From positions 369,172-433,171 of the forward strand of contig VZTG01007081.1 in assembly GCA_013397845.1 (NCBI GenBank): a DNA stretch of 64,000 nt. Direction: 5' to 3'. Position numbers and translations under genes: made by a program. This document shows, piece by piece, positions 1 through 10,527 of this stretch (position 1 is the stretch's first letter; each line of letters starts with the position of its first letter). The notes under the pieces are model-generated. The model saw only the letters and a program-made list of their open reading frames with translations, was not told the DNA's origin and did not search any database. Source of the DNA: Melanocharis versteri (taxonomy: Eukaryota > Chordata > Aves > Passeriformes > Melanocharitidae).

Positions 1-3000
1 AGACAGACAGAAAGTAAATCTATAAATAGCAGTTTTACTTGTCTCCATGAGCCACTGAAGGATAACCAATACTGAGCAGCAAATGCAATGTTTAGCCTCT
101 GAAAGCAGTGCAACACAGCTCCTGTGAGATCAGAAGCGCTGCCCGATGATGAAAGGGACGGACACGGGGAGCTCTGTGGGCAGGACAGTCACTGTCCTGG
201 CAACAGCACTGGCTGTGTTTGCACAAGGAAATAAGACATTAAGTTCTCAGTCCTTGAGAAGCTGAAAGCACCACAGCACAGTCACCTGAGACCAAAGCCA
301 CCTCTGTGCAGAAGGCAGGGGGAAAGCCAGCAGTTCCTGGGGAATCCCAGCACTCAAACAGATACTGTGATAAAGTGAGAGCCTCGCCATTTGATGCCTA
401 TCATACATTAGAACCAAGCTTTCAGCCGGGATGGATGAGCTTTGAAAGGACCTGAAGGGCAGGGATGTTGGAGCTGTGGCTTCCAGAGGCCAGGTGATGG
501 CAAAGCTTGGTTACTGTGTGGCAAGGACCTACAAAAGACCTGTCAGCACCCTGCAGAATGGATCAGCTCTCTGAGGAGCCATTCAGCACTCTGAGAAGTT
601 CCTGCTGATAAAAATAGAATATCTGAAAAATTGTAAACAGCTTTGGAAACACAGCCCAGAGTTGAGTGGAGAGGAATGGAGAGTGGGATCATGAGCCAAG
701 GCAATAGCAAACAAGGATGGTGCGAATAACGTGGGAGATAACTGCAGAACTGTCAGGTAATACCGGAGGCTTCTGCAGGCAAAACGGGTCAAGAAAGGTC
801 TCTGACATGAGAAGTCCTGGGTCCCTTTTGCAGTAGAAAGCAGTAGATAACTGTAGTTGTTGCAGTCTGCAGTTGGGAAGGGGCATCTGCTGCTCTCTCA
901 GCCTACTCAGCTTCTGGTGATGAGACGCAGCTTTTTGACCACAGACAACCAGCAAAGAGAAACAGGAGCATGCTTGATCTTTTGCTTGACCTGGTTAGTG
1001 CCAGCTGGACTCCTGCTCTGGCCCCCAACACCTGGCTCAAACCTTTGCCATGACTGATTCCACAAGCTGAGGGTTGCTTGAGCTGTTGTGTTCCCCCTCC
1101 AGGAAGACACGCTGCCATCATACAACAGCAAGTACAACTGAAAGCACAAAGCATGCATTCAACCACACAGATGAACTCTTTAAGCTGAAAATAAAGGATA
1201 AATGATGGAACATAAAGCACTGGGCACAAGGAATATATTTTTAAATTGCTAAGAAAAGAGAAAAAGCCCACCCCAGATAACTCAAGCTACATAAATGTGA
1301 CTGTCCACTTAAAAAGTAGCTCAGATGAGTCAGGCAAGTTGGTGACACCAGAAGGCAACCAGCTCAATTCCTGTCTCCTGCAGAGACACGAGCAGCACAC
1401 CCCTGACAGCACACACTCATCCCTGTCTCCACACACTTCCTGCAGCTCAAGGACTTCTGAGCCAGAGGTGGGGCCTCTGTCATTTAACCCTGGGCATGGA
1501 TCTTTTCCCCATGAATTTGAAAATAGGATGGAGATGATATTTATTCCCTAAACTGAAGAACAAATCAACATCTTTCCAGCCCATAAGTTTCAAAATAGCG
1601 ATTTACTGGTACTCAAGTGTCATGCTCACCCTTGGCCACAGTGATGGATTTCACTAAGAGCTGAATTCTTTTATCAGTATGTTTTTCTCAGCTAATTTAG
1701 CACTGATGAGATGGTCCTCAGTGACAACCCTGGCAGCTGCCCCTCCTCATGCCAGCAAACACGGCAGTGTCCTCCCCCTGTCCCCAGCACGTGCCGAGCC
1801 TGAGCTGCAGGAGCTGTGCCTAGGCTGGGCAGCCAGCCCTGCCCCCAGAGTCCTGGCAAAGCTCAGTCTCTGCCAGGCCTGCCCTGAGCCCTGCTGTGGC
1901 CCTGCTGGGAACGGGGCTGGCCCGCACTGGGCTCCTTCCATGCAGGTTAGGATGGCGTCAGATGGTGACGGCTGCAAACCACTGACCTACATTGCCAGTC
2001 CCCAGAGCCATCTGAGACCCCACCGTTTCTCATTAGCAACAGATTCTTATTTATTTCAGATAGTCAGTGGCTCCTGCCAACAGACAGCGCACTCCTAATT
2101 AAAAGCTGACTTCTTTCATAACCTACAAAGTCCTATTTCCACCTCTGCCCCAAGGTGCAGGGAAATGTGAGCTTCCCTTTGTCCTCCATTTAGAGGCAGG
2201 TTCCAGAGACAAAGCAGAGATGCATTTTGTTGTGTTTTTTTTTTTAAAGACAGCATAAAGCAACAAAGTTTGAAGGACATTCAACATTTATGCTGTGTGC
2301 TCACTTAATATCACAAGGGGCTTTCCATGGGAGCAAAGGTTTTCTTAATAAAGGGTCTCATTGGCCAGCTGGATCAAATCATGTATACACCAATATCTTG
2401 CTTCTGGCAATACCTTAAACCCCCAGTTAGGTGAGTGTAGAGATTGCAGTGGCCTTGAAACTGTAGCATGGTTTATACATGGTGTACACATCTTTGAGGA
2501 TTTGGAGAAATCTACAAGGGATCTAATGCTTTTCCACCTATTGACATTTACAAAGCAGTTTAAATCATGCATGAGAGGCCTCAGGCACATGTAGTTCACA
2601 AAACATAACTCTGTGCTCCCAGGGAATTGGAGCTGACCACGGCTCTTTATTAGAACCGACAGTGAAAGACAGCTCGTGCAGAACCCGAACCAGGGGTGCA
2701 ATGCAGAGATGACAGACTTAATGCCACTGGATGTATTATGCAGATTAGCCAGCCCAAGCCTTGCTTGTTAAATAAGTTTCATGCTTTCCTCACTCCCACT
2801 GCCCCTCTTAGGAAATATCCTCCCTGGCTTTATCAAGGGAGCTGTTTCCTAAATTCCTTGATCAATCACCTGCTTTCCAGGACTTCAGACACTCCGAGAT
2901 AGCTCTGAAGATAAGACAGCGATGCTTAAAGACTGGAAAACAGTTAAACCTTTGCACCTATTAGCACAGCAGTGCCAGGCACAGAGCAGATGAATACCTT

Positions 3001-4282
3001 AAAAACTTAACAGCTATTTTGCAGATGAAAGAATAGGAGGGATTTTAAGGAATCCATCATCCCTGACAAGTCACCTTGTAGCTGTGAATTCCCAGCGCAA
3101 TGTAATTTTTGAATGTATGCTTTTGCTGTGTACATTCAATTGAAGAGCAAAATCCTGAAATCCTTGCCCAAGTTTTGACTAGTTTTTAATTAAACTCCGA
3201 AACACTCGAATACAGATTATCTGAGAATCAGCCTTTCTACCAGGAGAAAGAGATTTTTTTGTGATTTGAATGTATCTTAAAGCTTGTAAATGGTGCTTAA
3301 AACACACCTGTACAGGAGAGCATTCTATGTTCTTCAGGTAGAAGTGTCACTTGTGAAGCTCCTCTTTTGGTGACCCCTGTTTAAAAAGGCATTTTCACTG
3401 AGTCCACCTGGACTCAGACACACACCTGGGAGGTTCCATGCTGTACACAGGGAGTTTGTTTTGAGATGTGAATTTAAAACACTAACTAATACACTCCTGG
3501 CACTGTATGTTCCAATGTCCACCCATGTAAAGATTGCATTTGCATACATTTATAAAATTTTTAAAAATCCACTTAAAATAAATAAATACAAGTTTGTGTA
3601 TAAAATGCATGCAAACACATACACCCAGATGTAAGTTATTATATATTATATTACATATGTATGTGCTTTTATTTGTAAACTAATTGAAGGAAAATAAAGT
3701 TTTTTAAAAAACTGAGCCTTGCAGTGACATCTCTGAATTATTACTACTGGCTTTCCTTAGCAGCAAGCTAGGTCACATTAGGCTTGACCTAATAAAAATA
3801 AGTTGCTTAGTATCACACTTTCAAGGCCGCAGAAGGGCTACTGGCAATTTGAAATTACTGATGTATTTTATTTAATTCTTTTTTTTTTTTAAGAAATAGG
3901 AAGCAGAAACAGATGTAGATTAACTACTCTGCTTAAGGGGAACCAAGGGAAGGGAATGTTTTTCACAACATCAGTTTGGTTTCCCTTTAAATCCCCAACT
4001 CCTAAAAGCCATGAAAGCCCGTCCCAAAAGGCATGTGATGAACATCAGCACAAAAAAGCGTAATATAGGGCCCGTTTCCAGCCCGCTTTTGTTCCTGTTG
4101 TAAAACACATGGCAAGGCGTAAAGGCTGACACCAGTGCAGACATAGGAGGCATTTAACACTCATATGCAGAATCATGGAGCGACTCCACCTCCTCAGAAG
4201 TGAGGCTGAGCACACAACAATGAACATTTCATACGATTTTAGCGCTCGATTCACAGCTGACGGAAACCAGCAAAGAGGTTAT
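1..4282. other. Single-copy intergenic/intronic DNA, no gene seen
   Basis: I see no supported gene or recognisable transposon here. Open frames are short or begin at non-ATG codons and show no domain. The stretch alternates between moderate-GC sequence (about 1720-1960) and AT-rich sequence. It has T/A runs near 2237-2250 and 3880-3892 and an AT-rich zone with TATATTATATTA at about 3540-3700. Nothing indicates an exon, RNA gene or promoter. Confidence 0.6.
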
Positions 4283-4313
4283 AATTGACTTCAGTGATAC
4301 TGGATCAAGGCCC
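4283..4313. mobile_element. Fragment of ancient palindromic MITE-like repeat (half element)
   Basis: The segment ATTGACTTCAGTG followed by CTGGATCAAGGCCCT resembles one arm of a palindromic repeat seen widely in archosaur and turtle genomes. That repeat has the form 'ATTGACTTCAGTGGGCTTTGGATCAGGCCC'-like, with its mirror image on the other side. Only one arm is present. The family name is recalled from general knowledge and was not checked. A better-preserved two-armed example lies at 59101-59146. The match is short, so chance resemblance cannot be excluded. Confidence 0.35.
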
Positions 4314-4510
4314 TAAATAGAACACGCACCTGCACATTGTAGAGGGAGAGAAGTTAAATCTGTTCAGCTGCTTTGTTCCCAGGTTTTTCTAAAATACCTT
4401 TGCCATGGATACTGCAGCTTTCTCACCAGAGAGAGGGTTCTTGGGGTCAGCGCCCGGCTCAGCAGCTCCCCGGGGCAGGGCTGCAGCCACAGCTCAGCTC
4501 ATCTCACCCA

Positions 4511-4782
4511 GCACAGCTCACAGAGTCACAAAATCACACAGTCACAGCATCATAGAGTCACAGAACATCCTGAGCTGGAAGGGACCCTCAGGGATCCTCA
4601 GTCCAGCCCCTGGCCCTGCACAGACACCCCAACAATCCCACCCTGGGCATCCCTGGGAGCTCCTGGAGCTCTGGCAGCCTTGGGGCCGGGCCCATTCCCT
4701 TGGGAGCCTGGGCAGTGCCCAGCACCCTCTGGGGAAGAACCTTTCCCTGAGATCCAACCTGGGCAGCAACAGCAGCTCCTGA
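4511..4782 (-). mobile_element. CR1 LINE 3' fragment (5'-truncated), minus orientation
   Basis: This is the 3' end of a CR1 non-LTR retrotransposon inserted in minus orientation. Six tandem octamers at 4519-4566 (CACAGAGT, CACAAAAT, CACACAGT, CACAGCAT, CATAGAGT, CACAGAAC) are the reverse complement of the CR1 ATTCTGTG-type tail. They are followed by GAGCTGGAAGGGACCC, CCTGGCCCTGCACAGACACC and GGGGAAGAACCTTTCCCTGA, which are standard CR1 3'-region blocks. It stops near 4782, so the copy is strongly 5'-truncated and carries no intact reverse transcriptase. It shares an internal block (CTGGGCATCCCTGGGAGCTC) with the copies at 43551 and, nearly, 62470, which suggests one subfamily. Confidence 0.92.
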
Positions 4783-5759
4783 GCAGTTTTACTCATTCCT
4801 GCACTCACCCACTGCACTGTCTCAAGTTCATACTTCTTCAGCCATTGTATATGTTAAATCCAAGAGAAATTTCCAATTGCCATGGGTTTTCATCAGGTAA
4901 ATAAAATTGCTTCAGAAATATTGCTCTCAGTTCACATCAGATAAGAAGCACTAAAATTAATTTTAAAGTGCATCTAAACATTACTTTATACATGCAGTGA
5001 TAACTGAGATACAGGCTGGTCTACCAGGTAAATGCCATCATAGTCGACCACACACTTGGGAGAACAGCAGCAAAACACCAGCGAAAGACTGGGATAACTC
5101 ATCAACTGCTGACTAAACTGCTGCAAATGCCCTATGAGCTTTAAACACTGAAATTCATCACACATGTCAAAATTCTGACGTTGAACCATTTACAGAGCGT
5201 TGAAAATTGGCAGGGACTAAATACTGAGAGAGGAAATAAACCCCAAAATCAAACAGTCACCTCAAACTGTATGAGGGAGGCTGTAAGCTGATGACTCAGA
5301 GATTGAGGATGGGTTTGCATATTATACCAATTCACTCCTCGACTGAAACGCCAAAGAACTTACTAATATCAAAACAGTTCATCTGAAAAATAGGCAGAGA
5401 TTATTTAGCAGAAATAGCAAGGAAAAACTATCTTGTATCAGTAAAGCTGACATGTCAGCAGCTTGTTTGATCAAATTGCAGCTAAACTCAGTGCAAATGT
5501 AGCTGCAATATGAAATAAGCCAGGATTGTTTACCTTCAATAGTCTATAAATATCCTTCTAAGGGCAGAACAGCTGCTTTACTGAGAAGTGCACAGATGCA
5601 GTTACAACTCCTCATCTATAATTATGAGAATAAACTATATTTCACATTTCTTTCATTTCCAGGTCTTTGATGTTACATCTGATAGAGTGACAGCGAGATG
5701 GAGACACCAGCACGGGTGAGTCTGGCAGCTTCGGGTGGCTCAGCTTAGCCAGGCTGAGG
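4783..5759. other. Single-copy DNA between CR1 and minisatellite
   Basis: No gene or repeat is recognised. The sequence is AT-rich from about 4840 to 5660 and rises sharply in GC from about 5690, where the minisatellite and CpG-rich patch begin. The isochore-like step at about 5690 is the only notable feature. Confidence 0.5.
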
Positions 5760-5977
5760 GCAGGGTCACCTGTGGCCACTGCTCAGGAGGGGACACCATG
5801 GGCAGGGTCACCTGTGGCTCAGGAGGGGACACCACGGGGCAGGGTCACCTGTGGCCACTGCTCAGGGGGGGACACCANNNNNNGGAGGGGCCGCCGCGGG
5901 TCAGGGTTGCCTGTGGCTCAGGAGGGGACACCACGGGGCAGGGTCACCTGTGGCCGCTGCTCAGGAGGGGACACCAC
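5760..5977. repeat. GC-rich minisatellite, alternating 36/42-bp units, interrupted by gap
   Basis: Tandem units begin GCAGGGTCACCTGTGG and end CAGGAGGGGACACCA. Long units (42 bp) contain an extra CCACTG or CCGCTG before CTCAGG. Short units (about 36 bp) lack it. The visible order is long, short, long, gap, degenerate, short, long, so the two types alternate as a higher-order pattern. Both periods are multiples of three, which explains the open frames running through the array on both strands. The array is probably longer in the real genome because it spans the assembly gap at 5878-5883. Confidence 0.9.
5878..5883. other. Assembly gap (6 N)
   Basis: Six unknown bases lie inside the tandem array. 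The unit to the right of the gap begins abruptly with a diverged GGAGGGGCCGCCGCGG segment. This fits an unresolved or collapsed stretch of the minisatellite, so the gap size need not be real. Confidence 0.95.
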
Positions 5978-6520
5978 CGCCCCTCTGCGCGGGAGGGATC
6001 TCCTGAGGGAGAGGCATGGCCTGAGCTGGAAGCTGCAGCCACGTCTGTGCATGGACTCCCCAGGCTGAGGCAGTTTTCGGGACGGAGCTGTAGGAGCCAT
6101 CCCCAGAGCAGCAATCCAGCCCGAGGGTGCAGGAGCCATCCCCACAGCAGCAGTCCATCCCCGGGGGTGTAGGAGCCATCCCCACTCCAGCCCGGGGGTG
6201 CAGGAGCCGAGGGGGCTCAGCCCTGCTCGGGGCAGGAAGGATTCCGAGCTGCCGCTGCATCCCCGCGAGTGCAGCTCGCCCGAGGGCAGCCGCAGCCACG
6301 GCAGCGCCCTGAGGGCCCCGCAGGCCCTGCCTGGGCGGAAAACACGGCCAGCGCCTGTTCTCCATATCCTCGTGGGTCCCTTCCGGCTCGGGATTCTCCA
6401 GGATTGTGTGCGAAACAAGTGTGGCTCTGTCACAGCCGTGTGTGTGGGCAGGATGGGCCAGGCCGGGAGCCCAGCTGCAGCAAACGGGCTGCGGACATTG
6501 CGGAGTAACGCGGCACTGCT
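5884..6520. promoter_or_regulatory. CpG-rich, GC-rich patch (CpG-island-like)
   Basis: GC content is high and CpG dinucleotides are dense, clearest at about 6220-6420, where I count roughly 16-18 CpGs in 200 bp (for example CCCCGCGAG, CTCGCCCGAG, GGGCGGAAAACACGG), and again near 6490-6515. Most of the window is CpG-poor. Such patches often mark promoters in vertebrates, but GC-rich avian minisatellites can also score as CpG islands. I found no TATA box and no supported exon beside it, so a promoter role is only a possibility. Confidence 0.4.
6089..6215. repeat. Short minisatellite, ~39-bp unit, about 3.4 copies
   Basis: Units start at 6089, 6128, 6168 and 6199 with TGTAGGAGCCATCCCC or TGCAGGAGCCATCCCC and end in a G-run. 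The first two are 39 and 40 bp. The third is 31 bp because it lacks an internal AGCAGCAGT-like block. The fourth is partial and diverges after GGAGCC. The array lies about 110 bp beyond the end of the 36/42-bp array and is unrelated to it in sequence. Confidence 0.85.
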
Positions 6521-6997
6521 GCCCGCTGCCCAAACGCCTGCTTCCCTTCCCTTTGATCCAGCAGCTCATTTAAAACATTTCTGTCTGTCCTGGGAGTGCT
6601 TCGTTGTCATCTCTGGCCAGTCCCCAGTCTGTCACTAATTGGCACCGCTGTTGTCAGCCTTGGGAATGAGGCCAGGGCCAGAACGGGCAAGAAAATCCCC
6701 TGCTCATTCCCCAAAATGGCTGGTTCTCACTGGGAGCATTGCTGACACACACACGGGAAGGCTACGAAAATGTGCTGCTGCCCCTGTTCTCTGGAACCCA
6801 GCTCGCTCTCAGGGGATATTGATCTCAATACGCTATTTAAAAATGCATTAAATACATTTTTTCTCTCTCTATTTGATAGATATAATTATGGCAGTCCCTA
6901 GAACAACATGCCTGTTTGTAGACTGCCTTCAAAATCATCTAATTTGTATTGCCAGATGGTATGAATGATTGCTACAGATAAACTTTGGATACGTTCC

Positions 6998-7064
6998 ATT
7001 ATTAATTGACAGAAGCATGGTCACAGCAGAACGCTCATCCCACACTGCCTAGCTGACAATTAAT
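6998..7064. promoter_or_regulatory. Inverted pair of TAATTGACAG-like (homeodomain/TALE) sites
   Basis: ATTAATTGACAG at 7001-7012 and CTGACAATTAAT at 7053-7064 are reverse complements except for one base (the second copy reads ATTAATTGTCAG on the minus strand), with 40 bp between them. Each joins a homeodomain core (TAATTG) to a TGACAG-type TALE (MEIS/PBX) half-site. The surrounding 6835-7130 is AT-rich single-copy DNA with several further TAAT cores. A regulatory role is inferred from the motif arrangement only. Confidence 0.3.
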
Positions 7065-7638
7065 GGTTAAAAGATGAAACTGCTGAGGAAAAAATGAGTC
7101 CCCTGAGTCCCAAGTCCCATTTTATAGCCTTGAGAACTAAATTTAAATAACCAAAATGTATTATGCTCTCAGATCTCTCTACCAACCTCCTCGCACTTGT
7201 GCAATTCCCAACCCTGCCAATAGCTCTTTATAGACGATGGGATGCAGGCTTGGTGTGCCATCCAGTGGGATGGGATGGGTGGAGTGTGACAGTCTTATGG
7301 CAGGTTCAAGAAATCACAGTTGTAACAAGCAAATGTCTCCACCGAGGCTCACTGCAGATGGCTGTTTTGGAGCTCATCTTCCACAGAAAACACAAGTGGA
7401 GCCATTGCAACAAAGAGCACCAAATGCTGGGTGTTGTAGACACGACACTTGCTCTCAGAGCAATGGTGAAATCACCAGAAAACAAGAAAACCTCGGATCT
7501 ACGTGTTTTACAACAGTGATCTCTGATGATCATGTCCTCAGTGAATTAAGCAAAAGCTGAGAAAAAGCCACGTGTTTACTCGTTAAAATCTTTCGTTTTT
7601 CAAGCTATTCCACCAGAACACAATACACACAGACAGAA

Positions 7639-7654
7639 CCTTTTTTAAAAAAGG
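7639..7654. repeat. Perfect 16-bp palindrome CCTTTTTTAAAAAAGG
   Basis: The segment reads identically on both strands. It sits in an AT-rich stretch and is followed 6 bp later by a second run of seven T after GC. Simple base composition makes such palindromes fairly easy to form, so no function is claimed. Confidence 0.8.
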
Positions 7655-8324
7655 AGACAAGCTTTTTTTAAAGGAAATCCCCAGATTTGGGACAAAGAAC
7701 ATCCACCAGTGACAGAGACCTGAAATACAAATAGATGATGAAGGGTGCCCTAAGATATGAAAAAAGAAAAAGAAATGCTTTTTAGCTTCTTGACTTGCAA
7801 CATTTTTTCCTCTCAGTACCTACTGAACAGCATGACACATCTTAGAAACAATATTTATACTTATAGCACAACTTTCATCTGCAAACTCTTGCATGTCATA
7901 TAGATTTGCACACTCCTTTTCATAAACACACAGCCTGAGCATAAACAGCTGAAAAGGTAAATAAATTACTTCACCTGAGGTAGGACAATGTGGCAAGCTA
8001 GCAGAGAACACCTGTACTATATGTGACCTAGAGACTGCTGTCAGCAGGGCTGCAACTGCATTATCGGTTCTGCAGAGATGGGGAAGGATACAAAAATCCC
8101 AAATAAAGTCTGACTGGTGCAGGCTGAGCTCCTCTTCCCTGCCCTCCTGTACACTGGCTATATATGGAATGGCTATAATGATATGCAGTGATCACAAATA
8201 TCCCCAGTTCAAAAGCTGAGCTGTGGATCCAGGTCTTTAAGGATGGTAAGACACTGATTTGTATGGTAAGGTATGAAGGTAAACATGCCTGGCAAAAAAA
8301 GACCAAAAAACACATAAAAACCCT
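7655..8324. other. Single-copy DNA, no gene seen
   Basis: AT-rich unique sequence with no recognised repeat or coding signal. It is followed directly by the A/C-rich microsatellite at 8325. Confidence 0.5.
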
Positions 8325-8412
8325 AACAACAACAACAACAACAACAACAACCAACCAACCAAAACAAAACAAAACAAAACCAAAAAACAAACAAAAAACC
8401 CAAACAAAAAAC
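8325..8412. repeat. AAC-type microsatellite grading into CCAA / AAAAC repeats
   Basis: About eight AAC triplets (8325-8350) pass into ACCA-type tetramers and then AAAAC-type pentamers. The minus strand is therefore a GTT/GTTTT tract, which gives the leucine- and valine-rich spurious frames seen there. Compound structure of this kind is typical of slipped A-rich tracts. Confidence 0.95.
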
Positions 8413-10284
8413 GACTTGCGAAGGGCACAGATTTCCTTATTGTTTTATTTGAGTTCAGGTCCAGCCTCATGCTACGCTCTGGTGTGTTTCTGACCTCGTT
8501 CCTCAGTCCTAGGCATGGCTGCCTTTCCTCTGGCTGCTATCTGTGGCATAAACACAAAGGTGATACCTACAGTCACCATCGGATCTGACTGTTCCGACAA
8601 CTCCTGTGATACAGCAACCTCAGGGACTCGAGGACACATCTGTGAGTAGATGTAGTAGCTGCCATCTGCACGAACTGCATTATTTAACTGCATTGGCACT
8701 GATTAACATTTGCTGTAACCTATGGTAATGGGCTCTGGGGGCTTTCCATGTCTGCTACACAGTGGCAGCTGATGTCTCCTGCTCCATCCTTAAAACAGGA
8801 TGTTTTAATTTTTAATGGAGCACATGTTCGATTGGCTATACAAACAGGCTAATCTGCAAAGCATGTGCTCAATAACAAGCCAAGCTATGCAGCCAGAATA
8901 ACAACACTGCTTTGCCATGCACGAGATGCAAAAGGCTTCCTGCTCCGTGCCACCAGCACTCAGCGCTGATGGTCAAGAGAAATGACTCTGCACGTTCCCC
9001 ATTTCAACAGCAGCCCTGAGGGAGCCTGTTCCTCGGCTGCACCTCGGGCTGCCAGCTCGTTTCTCATTTGGGAAACTAAACTGGAGAGCTGACAAAGTTC
9101 GGGTGCCTGGAACAGAAATCACCAGGGTGCAGCAGAAGCATTTGGAGGCAAAGCTGAGAGGAGAGAGCTCGGCCGGGGCTGGCACACAGGGGAGAGAAAT
9201 CAGCTGGTGGGCATTTAGGCAGAGAGCAGAGATGTGGGCACTTCCCTACTGCTGGAAACAATGCATGAATAAAATCCTACATGACCATTCCTCCTCTCAG
9301 ATCTCCGTAACCCACAGACACTGTCCTCAGGGCTTGTCTCCTGAAATCACCATGTCAACATGGAGCGTGCAACAGCCCAGGCAGCCCCTCTGATCCTGCT
9401 CTGGCCTACATCCACCCCATGCATTCTGTTCCTGCTCCCAAAGAGACGAGGATGCTCCAGAGAGGCTGTAACACAGAGTTTTAACCTGTTCCTGCTGGCT
9501 GCAGGGAGGCTGCCGCAGCCCCCAGGGCTCTTCCCTGAGGGAGCATTTCTGGGGTGGGATGCAGGCCCTGACTGAAGTCCTGCAGCCAAACAGGGAGCAA
9601 AGAGCACTTCCACAACAGGCACATGCTAACAAAGAAAAAGAGGAGAAAAATAAAGGCAGCAAAATAAAGGTTGACATATTTCTTGGGGGGAATCTTAAGC
9701 AGATGGGTGGGAATCCAGGAATCCTGGGCCTTTCGGGTGCCTGTGAAAGCTCGTCAGGTTATTAATTTTCCAGATTGAAGGAGTTTGCTTCAGTTTCAGA
9801 CTTTTTCTTGTAAGAAGAATGTTTTCCACAGTTCAGGAGGGTTTTTATCTGTTTCTTTGAATCACTTGTTACCTCTGACCTGATTTGTCTACAGAATATG
9901 TCAAATCTGTAACAAGCACGGGCTGATTAAACGATTAATGGAATGCTATTTTAGGACAGCCTTGTCTTGCTCCAAACCTGTACTCATGACTGTTTCTGAC
10001 GCATAAACATGAACTGACCTTTCAAAAAGGTCACTTTTATTTTTCAGTTTTCTTCCGTGATGAATTATGTTTTTGAGAAAGGCATTAAATTACAGAGCCT
10101 TTCATTAGATGTAAGAAAGTTGGAGGAATGTTAAGAAGAATTTCTTTCCTCTGGTCTTCACAAAGTACACTTAGGAAGCTGTTTCATGATTGCATTAGTA
10201 AATACATCTACCAAGCTAATAAACACCTTTTCCTGCCTTAATATATGAGTTTTGAAGATGCTAACTCAATTATCCCCCTTGTAA
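8413..10284. other. Single-copy DNA, no gene supported
   Basis: Moderate-GC unique sequence. A minus-strand frame at 8472-8699 has no recognised domain and no supporting splice context. No CR1 or tandem repeat was noticed in this stretch. Confidence 0.45.
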
Positions 10285-10527
10285 GTGGCCAGCCAGGTCT
10301 CAGTGCAAGAACTTCAGCATCGAGAAATGTATTCTGCCTATGGAACCAATGGATCCATTTCCAGCAGTGTTCTGCTGCCAGAGAACAGACCTGGCATTCG
10401 CCCTTCGCCTGTGGTTACCCTGGAAGCACACGTGAAAAATCAGACTGTTATTGCTTATTTTAGGTTTTTGGAAGGTGATGGGATATTCCAAAAAACACAT
10501 ATAAAAAGCATTGTAAATTCTCTGTGA
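10285..10527 (+). other. Unrecognised coding-like segment (possible exon)
   Basis: A plus-strand frame of about 80 codons opens at a GTG, so there is no natural start. Residues 10-45 (about 10312-10420) read like real protein. They include YSAYGTNGSISSSVLLPENR followed by PGIRPSPVVTLEA, with codons that look chosen rather than random. A candidate splice acceptor (GTCTCAG) ends at about 10301. I see no convincing donor; GTGAAAAA at about 10430 is weak. I do not recognise the protein. It could be a small internal exon, an exon relic or chance. Confidence 0.2.

Noticed and set aside
5735..6638. Several frames of 100-200 codons on both strands
   Set aside because: They run through GC-rich minisatellites with periods divisible by three and through the N gap; no domain is recognisable.
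8472..8699. 75-codon minus frame next to the A-rich microsatellite, considered as a processed pseudogene
   Set aside because: The A-rich tract is a slipped AAC/AAAAC microsatellite on the opposite strand to that expected, and the peptide is unrecognised.
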